DNA of 13,384 nt from Ignavibacteriales bacterium (GCA_020061995.1 JAGUXE010000116.1:1-13384), one strand, 5' to 3'. Shown: positions 1-7,987, numbered from the stretch's first letter. The notes: generated by a model not told the origin, from the sequence alone. Numbers and translations are program-made.

Positions 1-13
1 GCTCTTCCGATCT
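1..13. other. Illumina adapter remnant at the window's left end
   Basis: The first 13 bases, GCTCTTCCGATCT, are identical to the 3' end of the common Illumina TruSeq-type adapter, the part that abuts the insert. They sit exactly at the sequence edge, as expected for untrimmed adapter at a contig end, so genomic sequence begins at base 14. The last adapter T also serves as the third base of an apparent TAA stop on the minus strand (13-15), so that stop is not biological. No matching adapter is visible at the right end. Confidence 0.93.
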
Positions 14-2124
14 TACATATTGAAAGCAGCTTTATAGACATATGAAACTAATATATGAGTACTATCAGAAGGTTCTCCGGCATTACTGACCAACCATACA
101 ACATTAAGGTTGTTGAAAGTCCAAATAATACCTAATGTAATTGCCGGTATCATAACAGGTTTAATTAATGGGATTGTAATATTTTTTAACTTGTGATGCC
201 ATTTTGCACCATCAATATCTGCAGCTTCATATAACTCAGCGGGTATACTTTGCAATGCACCTAATGCAATTATCATCATAAACGGAAATCCTAACCAAAC
301 ATTTGTAATGATGACTGCAACAAATGCCTCAAAAGGTGATTTTAACCATTCTACGGGTGACATGGACAAAAACTTAACAAGTATTAAATTAATCGAACCA
401 TATTCATAGTTAAACATACCGCGCCAGGTTAAAGCCACAATATACTGCGGAACAGCCCAGGGCAATATTAGTAAGGTTCTAAATAAAGGAGTTCCTGGTA
501 AATTTTTATTCAGTAATAAGGCAAGAAAAACACCAATTGTTACATGGAAGAAAATATTTGCAGAAGTCCATAAAATTGTTTTAATGAATATTTCATAAAA
601 CTGTGGTTCTTGAAATACTTTCGCATACTGATAAAAACCTATTATAGTCCAATCATTAATATGTGATAAATTCATATTCGAAAAAGAAAGGACAATGTTA
701 TAAAAGAAGGGATAAAAAATAACTGCAATCATAATCAATACTGCAGGCATTACGAGTAAATAAGCAAATCTATCTTTCTTAATATTTACAAAAAATGCGA
801 CGATACTCTTTCTCATCAGGAAGAGAGTAATTCCTGCAGCAAGAAGAAACATAATCTGAATAATTAAACCTGAAACCGGGTCTTGAAAATCTTCTCGTAT
901 TTCCTCTATTTTTTTTATCGCTCTTTGCTGCATTTGTGCTGCAGCTTTTTCCGGAGTGATATCACCGTTAAGAACGGCCTGATAAGATGGTCTCATAGCA
1001 TCCCAAATAGCGCGCATTTCAGTTACTATTGGAAGCGGTGTACCTAATTCAATTTGTAGACGTGAATTTGTTAATATCGGATCATCTTTTACAAAAGAAT
1101 TATCATATAATTCTTTCCTCGTCGGAAATGTTTTTGCTGCTTTTGAAGCTTCCAACTGATTTTCAGGTTTCATAAGAAATTCGATAAGCAATTTTGCATT
1201 TTCTGTTTTGGAACTATCAAGGTTAATATTTATTGAAAAACCTTTTGGTGAGACCATAGGAGAACAATGTATGCCCGTTTCGGTAATAATTGGAAGTGGA
1301 GTTATACCATAATTAATTCCGGCATTTCCATAACTTGCCCAGGACCAATCGCCGTTAATTATCATTCCCGCTCTCCCCTCTTTGAAGAGAACATCGGCAA
1401 CATTATAATCTGCCTCTCTTGGAATAATTTTATGTATATCTCGCAAGCTTTGAATAAACTTTAATCCTTTAACCATCGCTTCACTGTTAAGTGTTGGAAC
1501 AGCAGATGAATCAAAAATCCACCCGCCAAAACCGGTTAGGAACGGAATAAAAAAATATGGTTCAGTATAATTCCAAACTAATCCATATTGATCAATTCTT
1601 CCATCACCATTTTTATCAATTGAAAGTTTTTTACCGATTTCAATAAGTTCTAAATCTGTTTTGGGTGGAATAGGAACTAAATCTTTATTATAAACGAGTG
1701 TTAAATGATTACCTAATTTATCGGCTATTTGCCACAAATGATTGTTTCTATAAATCAGCCCTTTTTCATTGAAATTAGATAGAAATTCTTCATCAAAAAT
1801 ATCTTCGAGTGGCTTAATAATTTTCATTTCTTCGAAAGGTCCAATTTGATCAGATGGACCATAAACTAAATCAGGTCCCTGTCCCCCAATTGCAGCTACA
1901 ATAAAACCGGATCTCATCTCCTCAGTCTCTTTAAAGAGTTGATGAACTTTTGTACCTGGATTTAATTTCATGAATTGATTTAACTGAGATTGGAGAACTT
2001 TAGTCTCCTCGGGTCGCATGGTGTGCCAAATTACGAGTTCATTTTCATCTTTCCGGGGTGAGCATGATGAAAAACTAAAAATAATAAGTAGTGCCGATAT
2101 AAATGTTACAAAAAGTTTTTTCAT
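14..2124 (-). CDS. ABC sugar-type transporter: lipoprotein solute-binding domain fused to MalF-type permease (3'-truncated)
   Basis: This is one open chain of 703 visible residues joining two normally separate importer subunits. Residues 1-21 form a lipoprotein signal (MKK, hydrophobic core, F-S-S-C lipobox with Cys21). Residues about 28-410 look like a family 1 extracellular solute-binding protein, including an NGDGRIDQYG segment near 172-181. A membrane segment at about 418-436 and a positively charged stretch (438-452) lead into a MalF/UgpA-type inner-membrane permease from about 453. The permease carries the EAA loop (EAADIDGAKW at 633-642, then TIP-L) that contacts the ATPase. The topology is consistent: binding domain outside, linker helix crossing inward, permease N-terminus in the cytoplasm. 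The C-terminus is missing, because the apparent stop is completed by adapter base 13. The ligand is unknown; the CUT1 carbohydrate class is inferred. A MalG-type partner permease may follow off the left edge. A weak AAGGA lies about 12 nt before the ATG. Confidence 0.87.
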
Positions 2125-2409
2125 CCCGTCTACAGTTCCTTTAACTACTTTATCTTTTAGAGAAGCAATAATGTTTAATCAAACTGCGGTAAAACTGATT
2201 TACCATATTCAATTGAAAAGCTATGTAAAAATATAGAATTGCTTCCAATATGCAAAGTGATTGAAATATAATACTCATTAAAATAATGATTGATTCATGG
2301 CGTATATTTGAATTACTATTACTATCGAAAAGTATGACTACACATCGAATTAAAAATTAAATATTCTTGATATTATTGGATAGAATGATTTACTTTTATA
2401 TTTTAAAAT
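2125..2409. promoter_or_regulatory. Divergent intergenic region between the ABC transporter gene and smpB
   Basis: This 285-bp AT-rich gap is the longest stretch without a gene and must hold the 5' regions of both divergent genes. It contains a 17-bp inverted repeat at 2188-2204, a 10-bp palindrome TTCAATTGAA at 2208-2217, and a Bacteroidota-like -7 box match (TAnnTTTG, as TATATTTG) at 2303-2310 facing smpB. No good -33 box lies at the proper distance from that last element, so no promoter can be assigned firmly. Short reading frames here are not convincing as genes. Confidence 0.5.
2188..2204. promoter_or_regulatory. Candidate operator: inverted repeat upstream of the ABC transporter gene
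   Basis: GGTAAA-ACTGA-TTTACC is a perfect 6-bp inverted repeat around a 5-bp centre. It lies 64-80 bp before the start of the minus-strand transporter gene, a usual operator position. Repressors of sugar transport (LacI, GntR or TetR types) bind symmetric sites of about this size, but the CG centre typical of LacI-family operators is absent. In AT-rich DNA such a repeat can arise by chance. Confidence 0.25.
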
Positions 2410-2877
2410 ATGAATAAAATACAAAGTAATCCGTCAGAAAAAAATATAACCGTAAATCGTAAAGCAAGGTATGAGTATGAGATTATTCAGTCAATTGAAG
2501 CAGGAATTGTTTTACTCGGAACCGAAGTAAAATCTTTACGTCAGGGTAAGATTAATCTGGTTGATAGTTTCGCACAAATTAAAAATGGTGAGGTTTGGCT
2601 TGTTAGTGCTCACATCAGTGAATATACTCAAGGCAATATCAACAACCACGAACCGACCCGTACTCGTAAACTATTATTAAATAAAGTTGAAATCAGAAAA
2701 CTTACCTCAAAAGTAAATGAGAAAGGTTTAACCTTAGTTCCTTTAAGAGTCTATTTCTCGTCCGGTAAAGTAAAGGTCGAATTAGGGTTAGCAAAAGGGA
2801 AAAAAGTCTACGATAAACGTGAAGATATTAAAAAACGTGATTTTCAACGAGATCAACAACGAAAAGACCATAATTAA
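2410..2877 (+). CDS. smpB: SsrA-binding protein SmpB
   Basis: SmpB binds tmRNA (SsrA) and brings it to stalled ribosomes for trans-translation, which frees the ribosome and tags the unfinished protein for degradation. The 155 residues match the family's usual length. Family hallmarks are visible: NRKARYEYEI near the start, GIVLLGTEVKSLRQGK in the first barrel strands, and the basic C-terminal tail with LAKGKKVYDKRE and KKRDFQRDQQR, which folds into a helix in the ribosomal mRNA channel. The ATG start fits the family's short N-terminus, although there is no Shine-Dalgarno sequence before it. tyrS begins 17 bp downstream on the same strand, so the two are probably co-transcribed. The tmRNA gene itself is not in the window. 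Confidence 0.97.
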   Translation: MNKIQSNPSEKNITVNRKARYEYEIIQSIEAGIVLLGTEVKSLRQGKINLVDSFAQIKNGEVWLVSAHISEYTQGNINNHEPTRTRKLLLNKVEIRKLTSKVNEKGLTLVPLRVYFSSGKVKVELGLAKGKKVYDKREDIKKRDFQRDQQRKDHN

Positions 2878-2894
2878 AAGGTGAACTACTTAAA

Positions 2895-4118
2895 ATGAAT
2901 ATAACTACTTTTCCTCCGTTAAATGAACAAATGGATTTAATTCGACGTGGAGCTTCTGAAATAATTCCAGAAGAAGAATTAGTTCGCAAAATCGAAAAAT
3001 CGCTTGCATCAGGAAAACAATTAATAATTAAATTAGGTTGTGATCCAAGTAGACCGGATCTTCATCTTGGTCATTCTGTTGTGCTCCGAAAACTTGCACA
3101 ATTTCAGGAACTTGGTCATCAAGCGATATTAATTATTGGCGATTTTACCGGAATGATTGGTGATCCATCCGGGCGCAATGCAACAAGACCCGCATTAACA
3201 CTTGAAGAAACAAGATTAAACGGAGAGTCTTATTTCGAGCAGGCATCAAAAATACTAAATCCTAATACGATGAAAGTAGTTTACAATTCCGAATGGCTTG
3301 GCAAAATGAGTTTTGAAGATGTAATTAAACTTGCTTCAAAATATACTGTTGCACGTATGCTTGAAAGAGATGATTTTACAAAAAGATACAAAAATGGTGA
3401 ACCTATTAGTCTTCATGAAATATTGTATCCGTTGGCTCAAGCAATGGATTCAGTTGCAATTAAAAGTGATGTAGAATTAGGTGGAACTGATCAAAAATTT
3501 AATCTGTTAGTCGGAAGAGACATTCAACGTGAATTCGGTGTGGAGCCTCAAGTTATTTTGACAATGCCATTATTGGTCGGAACTGATGGTGTTGAAAAAA
3601 TGAGTAAATCATATGGTAATTATATCGGAATATCTGATACACCACAAGATATTTTTGGAAGAACACTTTCAATACCGGATAACTTGATTTATACTTATTA
3701 CGAATTAGCATCAGATGTTCCGAATACGGAATTAATAAAGATTAAGTCTCTTTTAGAAAACCCTGAAACAAATCCAAGAAATGTTAAAAGAGATTTAGCT
3801 AAAAAATTTGTACAAATGTATTATAATGAAACTGAAGCCAAGAATGCTGAGAATGAATTCGATAAAATTTTCATAAAAAAAGAAATTCCTGACGATATTC
3901 CTGAAATCAAACTTGAAGGAATTGAGAACCTTGACATAATTGATTTACTAATCAAAACAGATCTGGCGCCCTCGCGTGGCGAAGCAAGACGTTTAGTTAC
4001 TCAAGGTGGGGTTTCTATCAATGGAGATAAAATAAGTGATATTAGTTCAGTCATCAAATTAGATCAAGAACTAATAGTAAAAGTCGGGAAACGAAAATTT
4101 TTGAAAATAGTTCATTAA
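2895..4118 (+). CDS. tyrS: Tyrosine--tRNA ligase
   Basis: This cytoplasmic class I aminoacyl-tRNA synthetase attaches tyrosine to tRNA-Tyr using ATP. The 407-residue protein has the Rossmann-fold signature HLGH at 57-60 (the HIGH motif) after the GCDPSRPDL segment, and a perfect KMSKS at 235-239, both needed for adenylate formation. The segment GGTDQKFNLLVGRDIQ is typical of the tyrosine-binding region. A C-terminal S4 RNA-binding domain occupies about 345-405 (APSRGEARRLVTQGGVSING). The overall pattern resembles the TyrZ-type bacterial enzymes rather than the E. coli TyrS type, but that subtype is my judgement from motifs. An AAGGTG about 11 nt before the ATG can serve as the ribosome-binding site. 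It follows smpB at 17 bp and precedes the zinc-ribbon gene by 105 bp. Confidence 0.97.
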   Translation: MNITTFPPLNEQMDLIRRGASEIIPEEELVRKIEKSLASGKQLIIKLGCDPSRPDLHLGHSVVLRKLAQFQELGHQAILIIGDFTGMIGDPSGRNATRPALTLEETRLNGESYFEQASKILNPNTMKVVYNSEWLGKMSFEDVIKLASKYTVARMLERDDFTKRYKNGEPISLHEILYPLAQAMDSVAIKSDVELGGTDQKFNLLVGRDIQREFGVEPQVILTMPLLVGTDGVEKMSKSYGNYIGISDTPQDIFGRTLSIPDNLIYTYYELASDVPNTELIKIKSLLENPETNPRNVKRDLAKKFVQMYYNETEAKNAENEFDKIFIKKEIPDDIPEIKLEGIENLDIIDLLIKTDLAPSRGEARRLVTQGGVSINGDKISDISSVIKLDQELIVKVGKRKFLKIVH

Positions 4119-4223
4119 CTGAACTTTTTATTGGATATATTTAGAATAAACTGCAACTATTCGGTTGTTTGCTATCCCTTTTTATAAATAAATAATCAAA
4201 TAAAATAACAAAAGGAGAATTTA

Positions 4224-4529
4224 ATGCCTGTTAAACCATCAGATAAAGAAGAAGAATATTTTCTTCGAAAAGAACTTGAAACCAGAAAAAAGATCGAGAC
4301 AGAAAAATTAGCCCGTTTGAATGAAGAAGATATATTGAAGTTAAAAGAACTTCATTTTATGTGTTGCCCAAAGTGCGGGAATAAATTACTTGAAATTAAC
4401 TATAGTGAAATTATGATTGATAAATGTTCTAATTGCGACGGTATATGGCTCGATGCCGGTGAACTTGAACAAGTTTCTCAGGTTGGTTTTGGAAAATTGG
4501 AAAAATTGCTAAAGATTTTTGGTAAGTAA
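4224..4529 (+). CDS. Small zinc-ribbon protein (TFIIB-type zinc-finger domain)
   Basis: This 101-residue soluble protein has a charged, probably helical N-terminal half (about 5-44, rich in E, K and R, possibly coiled coil) and a C-terminal zinc ribbon. The ribbon has two Cys pairs, C48-P-K-C51 and C68-S-N-C71, followed by DGIWLDAGELEQV. The Cx2C...Cx2C-x-G-x-W-L-D-x-G-E-L pattern is the zf-TFIIB family (PF13453), present in many bacteria and without a settled function; zinc binding is a firm expectation, a nucleic-acid or protein partner only a guess. A textbook AAGGAG sits about 7 nt before the ATG, the strongest Shine-Dalgarno in the window. It lies 105 bp after tyrS with no clear terminator between, and directly before the terminator at 4555, so it may be the last gene of the smpB-tyrS transcript or have its own promoter. 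Confidence 0.88.
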   Translation: MPVKPSDKEEEYFLRKELETRKKIETEKLARLNEEDILKLKELHFMCCPKCGNKLLEINYSEIMIDKCSNCDGIWLDAGELEQVSQVGFGKLEKLLKIFGK

Positions 4530-4554
4530 TTTCGGTGGTCTTTTAAGATTCATT

Positions 4555-4586
4555 TGCCGTCTGATCTCAGACGGCATTTTTATTTT
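4555..4586 (+). terminator. Intrinsic terminator after the zinc-ribbon gene
   Basis: TGCCGTCTG (4555-4563) and CAGACGGCA (4568-4576) form a perfect 9-bp GC-rich stem with a 4-base ATCT loop, followed by TTTTTATTTT. It ends the plus-strand smpB-tyrS-zinc-ribbon direction. On the minus strand the bases after the hairpin are AAATGAATC, not a U-tract, so it is probably a poor terminator for the convergent toroid-protein gene. Confidence 0.92.
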
Positions 4587-4597
4587 ATCTGTAGATT

Positions 4598-5551
4598 TTA
4601 ATTCAGATGTATCCCATAAAACCTCAATACCCTCAAAGCTCTAAGTGTATTCCAGCGACTTGCTTCCCCAACTTTTTCCATATTAAAATGAACTTCTCCG
4701 GTATAATTTGCCTGAAGTTTCCATTTTCTGTCTTTACTTCTTTTCTTAATTATCACACCAATCGCATCATCCATTCGTTTGTCATAAACAGTTTTTGATG
4801 AATAAAAATATTCCAACGCACGTAGAATATCATAATACCACCTTGAAGGATATGATAATCTTATAAATTGAGTTTTAATAATTTCATCGGTTTTATCTGA
4901 TTTAAATAATTTATGTTGAAGAATAAATTCTTGCGATTCCTTCTCAACCTTTATCAATTCTAGCAATCTGTAACTATAATTATTGTGTTTGTATTCATTA
5001 ATTCCTTCAAGTACAGAAATTGTTGAATGGAGCGAACTATGTTTAGCTCCCTTCCTACTGAATTGACAATTAAAACCTCCATCAGGTAATTGCTGGGTAA
5101 ATAAGTAATCGATGATTGACTTAAGTTCATTTTCCTCAATTTGAAAGTAAGATGCATAATTTAAAAACATACCATTAATGCAAACATCACTTTGAGTAAT
5201 TGTTCCGGAAGGATTAATACCACCATCAATTCCTTTGTTGTACTTAATTATCAGATCAATTGTATCAATTATCTCTCTTGTATTATGTGAAATTGCTAAA
5301 TTCTTTAAATCCAATAAAGTGTAATGAGAAGAAACCCATTTGGGTTGATAAAAACTTAATCCCCAATGTCCATTTTTATTTCTTTTGGAAAGAAATCGTG
5401 CTCCCCAACCTTCATTTGAAATTCTATCTCTTAAGTCAGGTCTTTCAATATCTAAAAGATCTCGATAAACTTGATATTGAATAGATACATCCCCATCCAG
5501 AAGCCATGATATAATTGAATTATCAGAATTATATTTCATTATTTTACTCAT
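4598..5551 (-). CDS. Uncharacterised alpha/alpha-toroid protein (squalene-cyclase/prenyltransferase-like repeats)
   Basis: I do not recognise a named function. The 317 residues look wholly alpha-helical with repeated aromatic/glycine turns of the terpenoid-cyclase/prenyltransferase barrel type: GHWGLSFYQPKW (61-72), GIDGGINPSG (107-116), LPDGGFNCQF (155-164), SYPSRWYYDILRALEYF (233-249) and a closing SRWNTLRALRVLRFYG (298-313). The DxDD acid motif of squalene-hopene cyclases is not seen, nor an obvious zinc triad of protein prenyltransferases, so neither reaction can be assigned. No signal peptide or membrane segment is visible, so it is probably cytoplasmic. The start is set at ATG 5551; a TTG directly before it (5554) would add one residue, and another ATG lies five codons in. 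No Shine-Dalgarno is seen. It begins 27 bp after the S9 peptidase gene, suggesting co-transcription and coupled translation. Confidence 0.75.
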   Translation of the reverse strand: MSKIMKYNSDNSIISWLLDGDVSIQYQVYRDLLDIERPDLRDRISNEGWGARFLSKRNKNGHWGLSFYQPKWVSSHYTLLDLKNLAISHNTREIIDTIDLIIKYNKGIDGGINPSGTITQSDVCINGMFLNYASYFQIEENELKSIIDYLFTQQLPDGGFNCQFSRKGAKHSSLHSTISVLEGINEYKHNNYSYRLLELIKVEKESQEFILQHKLFKSDKTDEIIKTQFIRLSYPSRWYYDILRALEYFYSSKTVYDKRMDDAIGVIIKKRSKDRKWKLQANYTGEVHFNMEKVGEASRWNTLRALRVLRFYGIHLN

Positions 5552-5578
5552 CAATGAAGAAAGATTAAATTCTAAATC

Positions 5579-7987
5579 TCATTTCAAGTACTTCTCAAAG
5601 AATTGATCTTGTTCCCACAATAAGTGGAGAATATTTTCTTTTGCTGCATAACCGTGACTCTCTTTTGGAAGAATTACCATGCGAGCTTGAGCCCCCAATC
5701 CTTTTAATGCACCGAAGTATCTTTCCGTTTGCAAAGTAAAAGTACCTGGATTATTATCAGCTTCACCATGAATTAACAAAATTGGAGTTTTAACTTTTTC
5801 AGCATTCATAAATGGTGACATTTGATTGTAAATGTGCGGTACTTCCCAATAATTTCTTTGTTCACGTTGAAAACCGAAAGGAGTAAGTGTTCGATTATAA
5901 GCGCCGCTTCGAGCAACTCCACAGGCAAAAAGACTTGAGTGTGTTAATAAATTTGCTGTCATAAATGCGCCATAAGAATGTCCACCGATTGCAACTTTCT
6001 TGCGATCAATGTAACCAAGTTTATCAACTGCATCAATTGCGGCTTCTGCATTATCAACTAATTGCTGAATGAATGTATCATTTGGTTCTTCAGTTCCTTC
6101 ACCTACAATTGGGAAAGAGGCGTCATCTAACACAGCATAACCTTTTGCAACCCAATAAACAAAAGAACCGTAATTAGGATAAGTAAATTCGTTCGGATTT
6201 GCGCTTGTTTGTCCCGCACTGTTTTTATCTTTGAATTCTTGAGGATACGCCCAAATTAGTAAAGGTAATTTAGTCCCTTTTTTTTTATTATACCCAACGG
6301 GCAAGTAAAGAGTACCCGATAATTCTACTCCATCTTTTCTTTCATATTTTATAACTTCTTTGTGGACATTTTGAAGACTTATGAAAGGATTTTGAAACTG
6401 AGTCAATTGGCTTAAACTTTTCTCTTTAGTATTTCTTATAAAATAATTTGGGAATTCATTTTTTGATTGAATCAAAACCAAGAGATCACCTTTTTGAATA
6501 TCGACAAATGAGATCAATGTTTCCATTTTATCAGTCAGATTCGACTGATATAAACGTTCTTTCTTAAGTGATGTCAAATTTATTTCATCAATAAACGGGA
6601 ATTGTCCTACTTTTGTAAATCCTTCTCCAATTAAAATTGCAGAGTTATTTTCTAATGCAAGAACATTCCTTCCATATTCATTTCTCTTTAGCTCAAATTT
6701 TCCCGGATCTGAATAAATATCTTGTGAATTTCTATCAGAAAGAACTACCGGACTGATATTTTCAGAAGCAGGATTGATAAGATAGGTTTTAACATTTCTG
6801 GTATCATACCACTGATCAGTAACAATCGCAATTTTTTCATCTCCCCAGATAATATCTCTGAATCTTTGCTTTAATTTTGCTATCGATTTAGGATTTGAGC
6901 TGAAAGGAGCTTCCCACTGAAATAATTCATCACGGTTATCAACTTTAACTTCAGGATCACCGCCGTCAAGTGCCTCAACAAAACTCAATGTCGATGGTTT
7001 ATCACTTCTCCACATGAAATTTCTTTTGCCTGAACGAACTGCCATAAATCCTTTTGGTGTAATTTCATTCAATGGTAGTTCATTTACTGTTTTTATTAGT
7101 TTTCCGTTGAGATCATAAACTTTTGATGTTAAGGGAAATCTCTGCCAGGGAACGATATAGGAGAAGGGTTTTTCAATTGTAGTTAGTAGAATATACTTCC
7201 CATCCGGAGAAAATGATTCTCCTGCATAAAATGCAGATTCCTTAAATAATTTAGTTTTGCCGTTGAGACTAACTTTGTGAAGTTCCGATGTAACCAAAAT
7301 CTCAAAATTAGATTCATCGCGTTTATTTTTAAGTAAATCTTGGTATGTCCTATTTTGCGATTTCGAGCCATCACTCACCGATACTATTGGCCCTGATGGA
7401 AGATCTTTTTTGTCATCTAAAAGTGAAGGACGTTTCTTAGGTAAAAATCTTACCAATAAATTCTCGTTATCACCAAACCAATTAATTGGAGAATTTAGAT
7501 TTGAGTTAATTATTGGCTCAGTCAATTTCTTGGCTATTGCGGTTGAAATATCAAGAACCCATAACTCAACTCCTTTACTTGTTGTATTTGTGAATGCTAA
7601 TTTTTTTTCGTTCGGCGATAAAGCGAAATTTGTTAATTGAGGATTAGTTGGTAAATCTTTTACCTGAATAACATTATCAACTTTAACTTTGCGGATTTTA
7701 ATGTTATTAATGTAATTAACACCACTCGCGATATTGGTAATAGGATTAATCCTAAGTCCGCCGAGTCGCATTTCATCTTGATTCAGCTCATCCAATGATT
7801 TGTATGTATTTCGATAAGTAAGAATCATATATTCTTTTTTTGAATCAATTGTAACATTTGGCGCTCTCTCATAATCAGCCAATTCAAGTATTTCTTTTGA
7901 TGGTTTTTGATATGTTAAATTTTCTTGTGCAGACAGCGAAATTTGTAAGAGAGAAATGACAATAAATAGAAAAGTAGTCTTTTTCAT
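5579..7987 (-). CDS. Secreted S9 family serine peptidase, glutamyl-endopeptidase (S9D) type
   Basis: This is an 802-residue prolyl-oligopeptidase-family peptidase. A type I signal peptide (MKKTTFLFIVISLLQISLSA, then Q) directs export across the inner membrane. Residues about 30-540 form the beta-propeller-like gate (repeats such as LSPNEKKLAFTNT and FSPDGKYILLTT). The alpha/beta-hydrolase domain follows with a full catalytic triad: Ser671 in GGHSYGAFM, Asp744 in HGEADNNPGT and His778 in ESHGYA. The stretches ARSGAYNRTLTPFGFQ, MSPF and HGEADNNPGT closely resemble plant chloroplast glutamyl endopeptidase (CGEP), placing it in subfamily S9D; cleavage after Glu is expected from that relation but not shown here. 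No type IX sorting domain is evident, so a periplasmic location is likely. AGGGA lies about 6 nt before the ATG. A candidate promoter and palindrome lie upstream, and the toroid-protein gene follows. Confidence 0.93.
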   Translation of the reverse strand: MKKTTFLFIVISLLQISLSAQENLTYQKPSKEILELADYERAPNVTIDSKKEYMILTYRNTYKSLDELNQDEMRLGGLRINPITNIASGVNYINNIKIRKVKVDNVIQVKDLPTNPQLTNFALSPNEKKLAFTNTTSKGVELWVLDISTAIAKKLTEPIINSNLNSPINWFGDNENLLVRFLPKKRPSLLDDKKDLPSGPIVSVSDGSKSQNRTYQDLLKNKRDESNFEILVTSELHKVSLNGKTKLFKESAFYAGESFSPDGKYILLTTIEKPFSYIVPWQRFPLTSKVYDLNGKLIKTVNELPLNEITPKGFMAVRSGKRNFMWRSDKPSTLSFVEALDGGDPEVKVDNRDELFQWEAPFSSNPKSIAKLKQRFRDIIWGDEKIAIVTDQWYDTRNVKTYLINPASENISPVVLSDRNSQDIYSDPGKFELKRNEYGRNVLALENNSAILIGEGFTKVGQFPFIDEINLTSLKKERLYQSNLTDKMETLISFVDIQKGDLLVLIQSKNEFPNYFIRNTKEKSLSQLTQFQNPFISLQNVHKEVIKYERKDGVELSGTLYLPVGYNKKKGTKLPLLIWAYPQEFKDKNSAGQTSANPNEFTYPNYGSFVYWVAKGYAVLDDASFPIVGEGTEEPNDTFIQQLVDNAEAAIDAVDKLGYIDRKKVAIGGHSYGAFMTANLLTHSSLFACGVARSGAYNRTLTPFGFQREQRNYWEVPHIYNQMSPFMNAEKVKTPILLIHGEADNNPGTFTLQTERYFGALKGLGAQARMVILPKESHGYAAKENILHLLWEQDQFFEKYLK

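Noticed and set aside
2018..2236. A 72-residue plus-strand reading frame across the start of the ABC transporter gene
   Set aside because: It is mostly antisense to the signal-peptide region of a strong gene, resembles nothing, and has no ribosome-binding site. Other short frames inside the large genes (e.g. 1267-1464, 4607-4798, 7410-7640, 9969-10211) were dropped for the same reason.
2367..2402. E. coli-like promoter TTGATA/TATATT just before smpB
   Set aside because: The spacer is about 24 bp, far too long, and the -10 would leave only about 7 nt to the ATG.
4153..4185. Possible terminator between tyrS and the zinc-ribbon gene (GCAAC/GTTGT hairpin, then CCCTTTTT)
   Set aside because: The stem is only about 5 bp with a G-T pair, and the T-run is too far from it to act as a normal intrinsic terminator.
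5552..5554. TTG as the start codon of the toroid protein
   Set aside because: An ATG follows immediately and no Shine-Dalgarno favours the TTG; the difference is one residue.
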